64,000 nucleotides of DNA from Histomonas meleagridis. Taxonomy: Eukaryota; Parabasalia; Tritrichomonadida; Dientamoebidae. The stretch lies in assembly GCA_020186115.1 (NCBI GenBank), contig WSYJ01000014.1, forward strand, positions 1 through 64,000. The letters are read 5' to 3'. Below are positions 22,401 to 31,848 of this stretch, in pieces. The position numbers and the translations under genes are program-made. The notes under the pieces are model-generated. The model worked only from the letters and a program-made list of their open reading frames with translations. It was not told the origin of the DNA and made no database searches. Each line of letters opens with the position of its first letter. Within the stretch, counting starts at the first letter, position 1.

Positions 22401-24206
22401 AATAGTCACAACAGAATTTGGAATAATGATATTTCTTATTGATGAACAATAATAAAATGAATAATTTCCAATTGTTATAACAGAATTTGGGATTTCAATT
22501 GATTCCACTGAAAATCCTTCTGGACAATAAATAATTGTTGAATAATTTTTATCATAAAGAATTCCATTAATATCAGAATAATAATTATTTTCTTCAGATA
22601 CTTCAATAGTTTGAAGACCTGTACATCTTTCAAAAACATTATCACCTATTGATGAAACGGATTTAGGAATAGTAATATTATTTAATGATGAACAATAATT
22701 AAATGCATTATTTCCAATTATTTCAACAGAATCAGAAATTATAATATTTGTCAACGATCTACAATAAGAAAATGCATTATTTCCAATTGTAATTACAGAA
22801 TTTGGAATTATTATACTTGTTAATGATGAACATTGATAAAATGCACCTTCTCCAGTTGTAATTACAGAATTTGGAATTATTATACTTGTTAATGACGAGC
22901 AATCAGAAAATGCACCATCTCCAAGTGATTCAACAGAATCAGGAATTGTAATCTTTGATAATGATGAACATTCATAAAATGTTCCATTTTCAATTGTAAT
23001 TACAGAACTTGGAATTATTATACTTGTTAATGATGAACAATCAGAAAATGCACCAATTCCAATTGATTCAACAGAATCAGGAATTATAATATTCAATAAT
23101 GATGAGCATTGAGCAAATGCATAATCTCCAATTGTCCTTGTGTTTTTCCCAATGATTACTGTTTCTAATAGTTCACATTGTGTAAATATAAAATCGCCAA
23201 TTGAAGTGGCTGAATCAGGAATTTTTATATAATTTAATAAAGCACATTGAGCAAATGCACAATCTCCAATTGTTGTCACATTTTCTCCAATAGAAACTGT
23301 TCCTAGTCCAACACAATATAAAAATGAAAAATTTCCAATTGTTGTTACGGAATTTGGCATTGTAATATTACGCATCATAAAACAATAAGTAAATGCAAAA
23401 TTTCCAATTGTTGTTACTGTATTTGATATTTCAAATGTATTGTTTGTTTTCCCCATTGGATAACAAATAATTTTTGAATAATCTTTGTTATAAAGAATTC
23501 CATCTTTTGATGAAAAATAATTATTTTCTTCAGAAACTTCAATATGTTGAAAATAATAACCGCAAATAAAAGGGCATTCACCAATTGAAACAACTGATTT
23601 CGGAATTGTAATATTATTCACTAAATAACTCAGGAAAAATGTAAAATTTCCAATGGTTTCAACATTTTCTCCAATGATAATGCTTGACATTTTTTCGCAT
23701 TGAGAAAAAGCAAAATCACCAATTGAAATAACTGATTTACCAATATCAACTTTGATCAAATAAGGCCATTCTGCAAAAGCATAAGCTGTAATTTCTGTAA
23801 TAGAACCATCAATTATAACATGCAATGCTTCTTCTTTATATAAATCTCTTTCTTCAAATTCTTTTTGTGTCAATAAAGTTAGAGTTTGAGTTGAATTATC
23901 AAAAGTTTCAAATGTTTGAATGAAAAAGATGGCAAACGAAAACATGAAAATTTTACAATCTGATTTTTTTATATTGATATGAAACAAAATATTTTTTTGG
24001 AATATTTTGACAAAATTGTTGTATTTACTTAAAAACAATGCAAAAATGATAATGAGTAAAGCAAATGGTAAGGTATTATTTGAATAATATGAATGATTTA
24101 GATTTTGAGATAATGTTTGATTTGCTAATATTGGGTTCCTTTGCAAGGATTTAATATATGATAGTAGATGGGCGTTCAGTAAAATCGAGTGTATACAAGG
24201 ATACAT
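19476..24206 (-). CDS. BspA-like leucine-rich-repeat surface protein
   Basis: 1576 codons as the longest frame. About fifty TpLRR/BspA units of 23 residues (I-P-x-S-V-x-x-I-G-x-x-A-F-x-x-C-x-S-L) fill residues about 130-1360, interrupted several times by a Y-Y-S-D-I-N-G-I-L-Y-D-K insert typical of this family. Then a Ser/Thr/Phe-rich stalk with S-N-T-F-S-Q repeats, one membrane helix (I-I-I-I-V-C-V-C-V-V-F-I-T-I, about 1490-1515), basic residues and an acidic tail with D-P-F-A-G-D-F. The likely topology is extracellular repeats with a cytoplasmic tail. Residue 88 (M-F-S-F-A-I-F-F-I-Q-T-F, position 23945) begins a good signal peptide and may be the true start; the upstream 87 residues are atypical. 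BspA-like proteins are proposed to bind host or bacterial surfaces. Confidence 0.92.
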   Translation of the reverse strand: MYPCIHSILLNAHLLSYIKSLQRNPILANQTLSQNLNHSYYSNNTLPFALLIIIFALFLSKYNNFVKIFQKNILFHINIKKSDCKIFMFSFAIFFIQTFETFDNSTQTLTLLTQKEFEERDLYKEEALHVIIDGSITEITAYAFAEWPYLIKVDIGKSVISIGDFAFSQCEKMSSIIIGENVETIGNFTFFLSYLVNNITIPKSVVSIGECPFICGYYFQHIEVSEENNYFSSKDGILYNKDYSKIICYPMGKTNNTFEISNTVTTIGNFAFTYCFMMRNITMPNSVTTIGNFSFLYCVGLGTVSIGENVTTIGDCAFAQCALLNYIKIPDSATSIGDFIFTQCELLETVIIGKNTRTIGDYAFAQCSSLLNIIIPDSVESIGIGAFSDCSSLTSIIIPSSVITIENGTFYECSSLSKITIPDSVESLGDGAFSDCSSLTSIIIPNSVITTGEGAFYQCSSLTSIIIPNSVITIGNNAFSYCRSLTNIIISDSVEIIGNNAFNYCSSLNNITIPKSVSSIGDNVFERCTGLQTIEVSEENNYYSDINGILYDKNYSTIIYCPEGFSVESIEIPNSVITIGNYSFYYCSSIRNIIIPNSVVTIGSYSFYYCSKIINITIPDSVTSIGNNAFYHCNSLEYFNINISNSINAIEDFLFYYCSKLQNIVIPNSVTKIGVYSFYECYKLTNIIIPNSTTIIGSHSFDSCSSFTNITIPNSVTSIGDYSFNSCSSLKNIQISDKIEIISRSLFSFCQMLTNIIIPNSVTSIGSSAFSYCRKLTNIIIPDTVKSIGNNAFSSCGLENIQISDIIETIAKNLFTSCSSLTSITIPNSVITIEDEAFSYCTSLTSIIISDSVESIGNRVFSDCSKLKTIKISKSVISISEIAFERCTGLQTIEVSEENNYYSDINGILYDKNCSTIIYCPEGFNSETFEIPDSVITIGNYSFYYSSLKNISISNSTSTIGSYSFSYCTSLTNIIIPDFVTLIKDHAFYYSDKLVIVIIGKNVNSIGSHAFCYCSSLKNITIPNLVTLIQQNTFYSCSKLVNVIIGENVTTIDSYSFCSCISLTNIAIPNSVIFIKQEAFYDCSNLEIVIIGENVTTIGNSAFRKCTSLINITIPKSVKSIGSYCFGNCPNFESITVSEENNYYSDINGILYDKNCSTIISCPEGFNSETFEIPNSVITIGSASFYYCSKLTTIIKGENLERIENNAFSYCSSLTDFIIPKSVSYIGSNAFYYCEALINITIPKSVFYIGSDAFYYCESLINIVIPNSIRFLESDTFYHCTSLVNVTIPNSVIQIGSYAFSSCSNLETVIIGENVKYIQNYAFQNCNNLKCIYFTGYKSPKLGSNIFANVPAKYVMTSYEYQGSKFDNLGVIKGELVEECDQNIWPTHTFTNSFTYSNTFSQSNTFSQSNTFTESLQFGATFIHTLVFASTITQTIIPKTVFTNTISISLLNSSYYYLETFFIYYEYTVIEYSSYISYYTGFYTIINQNENDTNDDKTKIIIIIVCVCVVFITIVLALVIVLIRIRNKKQSILESISEEDIGKTATISADVGASFSNIDEDPFAGDFIENNTIDNI

Positions 24207-24944
24207 AGAGCGTTTTCTTTGTGGGCTTGTAAGCCAAAAAAATTGTGTTTAGTAAAATTGATACACCGAAAACAACCCTATTGAATTTTCTTTTGAATAA
24301 CTTGTTGTGGTTCAAATAAAACGGTTATGAATGCAAAAAATCAATGCTACAGTACATCTGTCAGATGGCCGGTTTATTAGAAATTCGAAGTACGATCGCA
24401 TCTTAACTACTTTACACATGTTTCGAGCACTTTTTGAAAATTATGGTTACAGTCATTACAAAAGATCCGATCCTGGATAACATTCATTGTATACGAAGTT
24501 TTTTGATCTATGAACTTTACAATTTCTTGTGTACTAAACGAGGTTACTACTGGTTGTAATAAAATGATTTGTATCAAATAATGCCCATATATAAAAAAGA
24601 TAATTTTCTCAACGTTAAAAATCATAAATTAAACCAACAAGAAGGTGGAAAAGGAAAAATTTATTTTTTTGCATGATAAAACATAATTAAAAGAAAAATA
24701 AAATCAAACTATTTCTTTTTTGAGTTTAATCAATATCTTTAGTTATTCATAGGGTCACACTAGCAATATGTAATACCAAGCCATTTATTTTCAGTGTGCA
24801 CGTAAGATATTATCACCACATTCATTATGCAATATTGGCAAGAGTTATTATATTTATTCAAATTAAATAAACCTTTAAATTTAAAGATATGTATCCTTTA
24901 ATATTAGAGATTTATAGATACAAAATGCCAATTATTTAACGATT
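24207..24944. other. Upstream region of the BspA-like gene
   Basis: A 72-codon minus-strand frame (24407-24625) with four cysteines has no recognisable domain. Otherwise AT-rich and featureless. Confidence 0.4.
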
Positions 24945-26015
24945 TAAATATTTCCAATGATATTTTCATTAAAATATTTTGTAAACAGTTCTTCATCAAT
25001 TTTAGTTAAGTTTATAGCAAGACTGAATGAAACATTGTGTTTTTATCTTCATCGCTGTTACTTTCCAAAATGCTTTGTTTCTTATTATGAATATGAATAA
25101 GTACAATAACAAGTGCTAAAACAATGGTAATGAAAACAACACAAACACAAACAATAATTATAATAATTTTGGTTTTATCATCATTCGTATCATTTTCATT
25201 TTGATTAATAATTGTATAAAATCCTGTATAATAAGAAATATATGAAGAATATTCAATAACTGTGTATTCATAATAAATAAAGAATGTTTCAAGATAATAA
25301 TAAGATGAATTTAATAATGAAATAGATATAGTGTTTGTGAAAACTGTTTTAGGGATAATTGTTTGAGTGATTGTACTTGCAAAAACTAAAGTATGAATAA
25401 ATGTTGCACCAAATTGTAATGATTCAGTAAATGTATTCGATTGACTAAAAGTATTCGACTGAGAAAATGTATTTGATTTACTAAAAATATTTGATTAAGT
25501 GAATTCATTCGATTGACTAAAAGTATCCGATTGAGAAAATGTATTTGATTTAGTAAACGTATAGGAATTTGTAAATGTGTGTGTTGGCCAAATATATTGA
25601 TCACATTCTTCAATTGATTCGTCTTTAATTACATCCAACGTGAGGAATTTTGATCCTTAATATAAATCTGATGTCATTACATATTTTGCAGGAACGCCAT
25701 TAAATGCATTAAATTCAAATGTTAGTGGTTCTTTATAACCAATAAAATATATACATTTGAGATTGTTCCAATTGTAAAATGCAACTATCTATAATTTTAA
25801 CATTTTCTTCAATGAAACAAATTCATTAAAAATAATGAAGAAATTAATATTAACAAATCAATTAATGAGATATTTTTGCAACATGGAACATCTATATCTT
25901 GAAGTTTAAATGCATTTGGATAATATATTTCATCCGTCAACACTGAATTCTTTGAAATGGCCTGTACATATGGAACCAAACGAGTAATTAAAATCATCGA
26001 TAATTTGGAGGGCAT
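24945..26015 (-). pseudogene. Second decayed copy of the BspA-like C-terminal region
   Basis: Positions 24945-25800 match the 3' end of the intact gene: acidic tail (degraded), membrane helix, stalk with extra S-N-T-F-type repeats, and the short insert before the membrane. A tract of about 360 bp (25110-25469) appears identical to 19648-20006, while both sides are diverged. Beyond 25800 (to 26015) only a weak trace of leucine-rich units remains. Stops and shifts break the frame. The identical core between decayed flanks is what gene conversion leaves. Confidence 0.75.
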
Positions 26016-26777
26016 GTGAATTTATTTCTTCTTATTTAAATGTGGCATGAAGCCAAGAAAAAAATTGAATGCACGCGATTGAAATAACCGAAATAATCGG
26101 TCGGAGTGCACAATTCCCACATTGAAAAACTGGTTCTGACGGTTTAGTATACAAAAAATAAAAAATATCGTGGAGAAAAAAGTTGTCAAGGCCAAGTGAC
26201 TTAACGTCTTTTTAATTCTTTGGGGGTGTATCCAACAAAAAATGAAATGAAATATTTCATGTAAAGCAATCAAATTAAGGGCACCTTTTTCATCTGATCG
26301 TACAAATGTGGTCTTCAGTCAACGGTTTGCCCCCACCTGAAAACTCTAGATAAATAAAAACAAATTTCTTACTTTTTGTTTCTTGTTCCACAAGGCAAAT
26401 CAAAGTGATGTCATAACATTGAGTTCAAGACCAAAAAATTTAAGCTCAAATTTGATTTTGTAAACCATTCAATTATGGGCTGCCCTTATAACCGCAAATC
26501 ATGTTTTTGGTGTTTCTGGATTTTTGTATCACATCTTTGGCTTAAGATCACGTTCTTTCTGGGCTCAATTCAGCGCTTCAACATAGTTCTTTTACGATTA
26601 AAGTTATTGATAATTTGATTTATGGCTTTTGTGTAATAGAAAGTCTTTTCTTGGGTGATTTTGATTATTTTACAACGCCGTTTTGTGAGTGATAATTCAA
26701 TTCAAACGTCAGTTATTTTCAATACTTTAGTCATAGAAAAATTGATAGGGAAAAAAACGATGATTTGCCTCGGCTCG
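26016..26777. other. Intergenic upstream of adenosine deaminase
   Basis: No supported gene; an 83-codon hydrophobic minus-strand frame (26022-26273) looks like chance. A CAACGGTTTG word near 26318 and a GGGCACC near 26279-26285 are the only motifs noted. Confidence 0.4.
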
Positions 26778-26784
26778 TCACTTT
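26778..26784 (+). promoter_or_regulatory. TCACTTT initiator of the adenosine deaminase gene
   Basis: Exact match to the trichomonad initiator, with the likely +1 adenine at 26780, nine bases before the ATG at 26789. It also fixes the start codon, because the in-frame sequence upstream has no ATG. Confidence 0.65.
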
Positions 26785-26788
26785 CATC

Positions 26789-29011
26789 ATGCAAACAAAG
26801 CTCACCTATGAGATAATGCAAAAGCTCCCTAAAGCAGAGCTTCACTGCCATCTTGATGGTTTCCTTCGTCCTCAAACAGTTCTTGATCTTGCTAAAGAAC
26901 AAAATGTTGAACTTCCAGTCAAAACACTTGAAGAAATAAAATCAATCATGACAGTTCCACTTGATTGTCCTGATCTTGTTACTTATCTTAAATGTTTTGA
27001 TCTTCCACTTCTTGTAATGCAATATCCATATGCTATTACCCGTATTTTCTATGAAGCTTGTGAAGATGCTGTCAAAGATGGAATCACCTATCTTGAGCTA
27101 CGTTTTGCTCCAGCTCTTCATACCAACAATGGTAATTCATATTCCCAAATTCTTGAAGCTGCCATTCAAGGCTGTATCATGGCCGAAAAGAAACTCCCCA
27201 TCACAGCCCGTATTATTTGCTGTGCCATGCGTCATATGAGTCCAGAAGTTAATGCTGAGATAGCCGAAATTTGTTGGCGTTATCGTCATCGTTATGTTGT
27301 TGCCTTTGACCTTGCTGGCCCTGAATATAACTTCCCACCACACAAACACGTTGCAGCCTTCCGTACCATCCGTGAGAAATCATTAGGTGTCACAATTCAT
27401 GCCGGTGAAGCATTTGGTGCACGCTCAGTTGACTTAGCATTGGCATGCGCTGCCCAACGTATTGGCCATGGCACTCGAGTTGTTGAAGATCAAAAAGTAT
27501 TAGATGAAGTAATCGATCGTCGTATTCCACTTGAATGCTGTGTCTCATCAAATGTCCAAACCAAAGCAGTCCAAAAACTCGAAGACCATCCAATCAAGAA
27601 ATTATTTGATTTGGGTGCAATCACAGTTCCATGCACAGATAACCCAACAGTATCCGGCGTAACATTAACAAATGAATATATGTTACTCCAGGACAAGTTT
27701 AACTTTACAGTTGCCGAAATCCTTAAATGTATTGACTATGGATTTCGTAGTGCATTTGTCTCTGAAGGCCACAGGAAGAGACTCCGTGTTCAAGCATTTA
27801 TTAAATCGATGAAAATACTCCAAGAAAACAACATTGACATTTCTGGAGTTATTGCTAATTCTGATTACTATGCAAAGATCGGCTTAACAGTTCCGCCAGC
27901 CTTTAAGCCAATTGTCCAAAACCCACCATTAACACTTTCATTATTACAACAATTATCCAAATGTGATTTAGATTGCAGATTAATTGGAAGTGTACCATTT
28001 GGCTTATTATATGAATTCTACACCAAACTAAGTGAGGAAGAACGTAATTCACTTCCTAAATTTGCATCTGCTGAAGAAATGAAAGAATTTTGTTTATGTA
28101 AAGAGGAAGAACAATTCCATCTTAAAGGCAAAGCTTTAGCTATATCGTTATTACAAACAGAAGAGAACATTCGCTCTGCTGTTAATGCGATTTTAGATGA
28201 AGCATTCCAAGACAAAGTCATCTACATGGAGTTAACGGTCTGTCCGTTATACCACATCAAGAAGGAGTTAACCTCTGAAAAAGTCGTCGAAATAATTTCA
28301 GACGAAATTGAGAAGTTTACAAATGGCAAAGACATGACCGTTAAAATTGTCATTAATGGTAATATTAAGACTCTATCACCATTACAAATCCATGAATTAG
28401 CCAAACTTGCAGTTAAGTGCCAAGACAAAGGAGTTGTTGGCTTTACCACAACAACAGCCGAAATTAGTGAAGAGCAAATGCGCTTTTATGAACAAACATT
28501 TAATTATTTAAGACAAAACCATATACCAGTAACAATGTTTGCAGGTGAAAGTAATACTGAATCTGTAAATTGCGCATTAATTCGAGGTCATGCACGAAGA
28601 ATCTCTGGAGGCTTTAAGATTGCGCAAAGCGAAACATTACTTAGTGACGTAACATCACATAACAATGCGATATTGTTTAACTTGTCGCCGCGAATGAAAA
28701 ACGCTGTTAAGGGATGGCATGATTCGCCTGTTCGTTTCTTCTATGACTTTGGCGTTCGATTAGCGTTCTGCTCGATACATAACGCATTCACGAACAAGTC
28801 CAGATCGCAGCAATTGTTCGAAATCGCTGAGGCGTCTGGATTCGATGCTGTCACTTTGTTGTCCATTATGAATAATTCGTTTGCTTCAATTTGTTTGCAT
28901 TATAAAGATGTAAATAAGTACCAAAAGAGATTTTGGAAGGAGTCAATCGAATTATTGAAGCAAAATGGATACACAACATTTATGAACTATTCATATTTCC
29001 CAACTGAATAA
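26789..29011 (+). CDS. Adenosine deaminase with a second, degenerate ADA domain
   Basis: 740 residues, about twice a usual adenosine deaminase. Residues 1-370 are a complete enzyme domain: metal ligands H19 and H21 (E-L-H-C-H-L-D-G), H204-A-G-E207, H227 (R-I-G-H-G-T-R) and D284 (C-T-D-N-P). It would convert adenosine to inosine in purine salvage, on which trichomonads depend. Residues 380-740 repeat the fold in the same order but with the ligands gone: D-L-D-C-R-L-I-G (H19 to D395, H21 to R397), F584-A-G-E587, R-I-S-G-G-F-K (H227 to G607) and C-S-I-H-N (D284 to I663). The second half is therefore a pseudoenzyme domain, perhaps structural or regulatory. The frame is uninterrupted and both halves are well-formed. 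Confidence 0.93.
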   Translation: MQTKLTYEIMQKLPKAELHCHLDGFLRPQTVLDLAKEQNVELPVKTLEEIKSIMTVPLDCPDLVTYLKCFDLPLLVMQYPYAITRIFYEACEDAVKDGITYLELRFAPALHTNNGNSYSQILEAAIQGCIMAEKKLPITARIICCAMRHMSPEVNAEIAEICWRYRHRYVVAFDLAGPEYNFPPHKHVAAFRTIREKSLGVTIHAGEAFGARSVDLALACAAQRIGHGTRVVEDQKVLDEVIDRRIPLECCVSSNVQTKAVQKLEDHPIKKLFDLGAITVPCTDNPTVSGVTLTNEYMLLQDKFNFTVAEILKCIDYGFRSAFVSEGHRKRLRVQAFIKSMKILQENNIDISGVIANSDYYAKIGLTVPPAFKPIVQNPPLTLSLLQQLSKCDLDCRLIGSVPFGLLYEFYTKLSEEERNSLPKFASAEEMKEFCLCKEEEQFHLKGKALAISLLQTEENIRSAVNAILDEAFQDKVIYMELTVCPLYHIKKELTSEKVVEIISDEIEKFTNGKDMTVKIVINGNIKTLSPLQIHELAKLAVKCQDKGVVGFTTTTAEISEEQMRFYEQTFNYLRQNHIPVTMFAGESNTESVNCALIRGHARRISGGFKIAQSETLLSDVTSHNNAILFNLSPRMKNAVKGWHDSPVRFFYDFGVRLAFCSIHNAFTNKSRSQQLFEIAEASGFDAVTLLSIMNNSFASICLHYKDVNKYQKRFWKESIELLKQNGYTTFMNYSYFPTE

Positions 29012-29374
29012 GTAAATAATTAAATGAATTAAATTTCTTCAAATAAAAAATATTGCGCAGAACTTAGTGAAACATTTACAGATCATTAGGCGTTTTGATT
29101 TTGAACTGAGAAGTGAAGGGAAAATGTTATACATGTTTTGTGATTCGGCTTCTACTTTAAAGTGGTTTTTCAACTCTAAACTCAGTTGAGCCAAAAAGTT
29201 CTTTTCAATAGAATAAAACTTGATCTCTTTTATTAAATAAAACCTTATGATCTCATACCATCGATAATTTTATGCTCCTTTGGAAATAATTGAATATTTC
29301 AACTTGTCTGTGCTTTTCTAAAATGATTCAAGAACATTAATCAATTCATGGAATGCATTAACTCATTTAGCAAA
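29012..29374. other. 3' flank of the adenosine deaminase gene
   Basis: AT-rich, no gene seen, leading into the minisatellite. Confidence 0.45.
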
Positions 29375-29669
29375 CGATTCTCAGTCATGTAATTTCGCAA
29401 ATAATTTCACATCGATTTTAATCAAACAATTTACTGTTATATACCTTCGTAAATAATTTAACATAAACTTTAATCAAACAATTCGCTGTTATTTAATTTT
29501 ATAAATAATTATACATCGATTTTAATCAAACAATTTACTGTTATGTACCTTAGTAAATAATTTAACATAAACTTTAATCAAACAATTCGCTGTTATTTAA
29601 TTATATAAATAATTTTACATCGATTTTAATCAAATAATTCGTTGTTATTTAACTTCGTAAACAATTTAC
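29375..29669. repeat. 52-bp minisatellite in a convergent gap
   Basis: Five full 52-bp units begin at 29410, 29462, 29514, 29566 and 29618, preceded by a partial unit. Two variants alternate (CATCGATTTTAATCAAACAA and CATAAACTTTAATCAAACAA starts), so the true higher-order period is 104 bp. The array ends 24 bp before the stop codon of the PDI-like gene on the opposite strand. Confidence 0.85.
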
Positions 29670-29693
29670 AACATGCAATCAATTTGTGTTTAT

Positions 29694-31151
29694 TCATATC
29701 TCGTCGAAGCCACCTCCGATTTCTTTTGACATTATCTCATCCAAATCGAAGTCACTTTGCTCCATTCCGTGCGCCCATTCCATCACCGACAAGTAGTTTG
29801 CCGGCCCCGCGTACTGTATACCTTCTGTCACGTTATTCGTCGGGAAGTACCATATCGACGGAATCCCCAATCCGATGTCCCTTTGGAATGACGGCGTCGA
29901 AATTGTTACGTCCCAAAACGCCCAATTCACTGTTCCGCCTGCGCGCGCAATAGTTTTAGCGGCGTCAATGCCCGCGCGCTTTAACGTGCCGCATTTGATA
30001 CAAAACGCTGAAGTGAACAATGTGAAGAATGGTCCTTCGTTCATCATTCGCTCAAATGCAAATTCGGTAACTGGTCGAAGGGTTCCATATAAGCCATGAG
30101 GAGTAGGAATAGTCGCCATTTCTAATGTGTCATTGGAAAATTGGTTAAATATCGTTTCGTTGGATATATCAGATACATAATAACTGATATTGGTATAATT
30201 GGCAGAGATGTAAATAATGCTGGGAATGGTGGTAACATTAAATAAGGTGACAAGAGACGAAAATTTATGAGAATCGGCTGTGTAGAATCGAATCCAATTT
30301 TGTGTATTGGAATATTTGCCAAGAAGTGGATAGACTGAATCAACGTCAGCGGAAGAGCTGGTGTCGAGAATGGCAACGGCTGAGCGGATGGAAACGCCAT
30401 CTGGTGAAAATAGATTTATTGTATTAAGTTCTCGGAATAATGGAATGGAATTGTGTTGAGTCCATATAAACATTTCGTCTGCATCAGGTTCGCCATCATA
30501 TACAAACTTTTGGAGATCAGAGAAACGAATTAACATTAACGAGGGATATCTGACACGAAGGGTCTTGGCAACAGATTTGTCGGCGATACGAACGAATGGA
30601 AAGTATGGACCAAGCTCTTGTGCAAGGTCATTCATACAACGTTCGAATTTGGTATCTTGATCTCCAATAAGAATGATCGCTAATTGTTTGTCTGGATATG
30701 CATCTGAGATAGCTGTGTACACATCGGATTCTGTGACATTCTCTTTGAACTTTAATTCAATGATATTAGGAGTTGTCCAATTTGAAATAAAACGCCTTAT
30801 ACTGTCTTCAGAGAACATACCATGATGGATTCCTGTTTTAGTGCCACTTAAAAAATGGAAAAGTGTTGGAAATCCTGGAACTGAATATGTTCTTGCTACA
30901 TCAGCTCCAACAGATGCTGGAACAACAAAAAATTTGGCCTTTTTCTTATATTCCTTTGCAACCTTTACATAATTGGCATAAGCTGCATCAGAAAGCTTTG
31001 AGTGGTCTTGATGGAAAAGAACAAATGATGATTTCTCTTTTCTAATAGCATCACGCATTGTATTATCATCAAGTATACGAATGAATGAGGAGTCCATTTG
31101 TACTCTTGGAATATTTATTGCTGCTGCACCTAATGCAAAAACAACAAACAT
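29694..31151 (-). CDS. Protein disulfide isomerase-like thioredoxin-fold protein
   Basis: 485 codons. An N-terminal hydrophobic stretch (M-F-V-V-F-A-L-G-A-A-A) is a likely signal peptide. The first thioredoxin fold (about residues 25-125) has F-V-L-F-H-Q-D-H-S-K in place of the usual W-C-x-x-C, so it lacks the redox pair but keeps the cis-proline context G-F-P-T-L-F. Middle domains have no cysteine pair. The last fold (about 370-470) has F-F-T-L-F-T-S-A-F-C-I-K-C, a C-x-x-C site, and G-I-P-S-I-W-Y-F-P. There are several N-glycosylation sequons. The C terminus G-G-G-F-D-E-I is not a K-D-E-L type retention signal. Probable role: oxidative folding or chaperoning in the endoplasmic reticulum. TAACCGTT lies 10 bp upstream of the ATG (31161-31168). 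Confidence 0.82.
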   Translation of the reverse strand: MFVVFALGAAAINIPRVQMDSSFIRILDDNTMRDAIRKEKSSFVLFHQDHSKLSDAAYANYVKVAKEYKKKAKFFVVPASVGADVARTYSVPGFPTLFHFLSGTKTGIHHGMFSEDSIRRFISNWTTPNIIELKFKENVTESDVYTAISDAYPDKQLAIILIGDQDTKFERCMNDLAQELGPYFPFVRIADKSVAKTLRVRYPSLMLIRFSDLQKFVYDGEPDADEMFIWTQHNSIPLFRELNTINLFSPDGVSIRSAVAILDTSSSADVDSVYPLLGKYSNTQNWIRFYTADSHKFSSLVTLFNVTTIPSIIYISANYTNISYYVSDISNETIFNQFSNDTLEMATIPTPHGLYGTLRPVTEFAFERMMNEGPFFTLFTSAFCIKCGTLKRAGIDAAKTIARAGGTVNWAFWDVTISTPSFQRDIGLGIPSIWYFPTNNVTEGIQYAGPANYLSVMEWAHGMEQSDFDLDEIMSKEIGGGFDEI

Positions 31152-31160
31152 AGTTTATAG

Positions 31161-31168
31161 AACGGTTA
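31161..31168 (-). promoter_or_regulatory. AACGGTTA Myb-like element
   Basis: Ten bases upstream of the PDI-like ATG; same core as the elements upstream of EF2, prefoldin 1 and the ankyrin genes. No clear initiator was identified for this gene. Confidence 0.45.
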
Positions 31169-31503
31169 ACTGAACAATTGAAAATTTCCAATGCTTTGTT
31201 TGACCAAAAAATGACGGTTTTTTACCACCTCACCAAATTTTTACGAATAAAATTCTGTTTATTTTTATGGATATTAATTTTTTCTTGGTAAGACTGATCA
31301 TTATTTAAGTACAAATTTAAGTTGAAATTCTCCATAATTTTTAATTTTCGATTTTTTTATGATTTTTGTGTCCAATCAGTTTTAGATCTAAAACTGATCA
31401 TCATTTTTGAAAGAGGCTTTATTACAAAAAAATAAAACAATCTCGAAAAAAAAATGATTCGTTATTCTTCTTCTTGTTATTATATATTAGCAATGGTGTT
31501 TAT
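31169..31503. other. Intergenic between the PDI-like gene and eL24
   Basis: 5' flank of the PDI-like gene and 3' flank of eL24, both minus strand. A TTTAGATCTAAAA palindrome lies near 31380-31392. No gene seen. Confidence 0.4.
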
Positions 31504-31848
31504 TTACTTCTTTCCTCCTTTCTTGGTTTGTTGGACACGCCTCTTTACAGCTGTCGTTGCAATCTTTGCATTTGCATCAACTGAAACACCGGCATATCCA
31601 CGAGTAACTTTCTTGGATCTTTGAACACGTCCTTTCTTTTCAACTTGATCAGTGTTAGCCTTTTTATGGTCAAAACGGTAGTGTTCAGTCCAGCTAATCT
31701 TTCTTGGATTCCTTTTACGTTGCCACATGCGGAATGTCTTGCGTGATTCAAAAGCCATCATATGCTTATCTTCACGAATATAAATGATACCGTGTCCTGG
31801 GTGAAATTGGTGACCAGAGAATCCATCAATCTCGGTTCTGTGAGACAT
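31504..31848 (-). CDS. RPL24: 60S ribosomal protein eL24
   Basis: 114 residues, starting M-S-H-R-T-E-I-D-G-F-S-G-H. It follows the family pattern: G-I-I-Y-I-R-E-D, F-E-S-R-K-T-F-R-M-W-Q-R-K-R-N-P-R-K-I-S-W-T, then a basic tail ending in K-K-G-G-K-K. The metal-binding cysteines of archaeal L24e are absent, as in some eukaryotic forms. It sits at the subunit interface of the large ribosomal subunit. The upstream sequence has CCTTCCTTTCC right before the ATG instead of TCACTTT, resembling the CCTTT-type (M5) start element described for Trichomonas. Confidence 0.93.
   Translation of the reverse strand: MSHRTEIDGFSGHQFHPGHGIIYIREDKHMMAFESRKTFRMWQRKRNPRKISWTEHYRFDHKKANTDQVEKKGRVQRSKKVTRGYAGVSVDANAKIATTAVKRRVQQTKKGGKK

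Noticed and set aside
26022-26273. 83-codon hydrophobic minus-strand frame
   Set aside because: Composition bias of AT-rich DNA gives Phe/Ile/Leu-rich chance frames; no other support.
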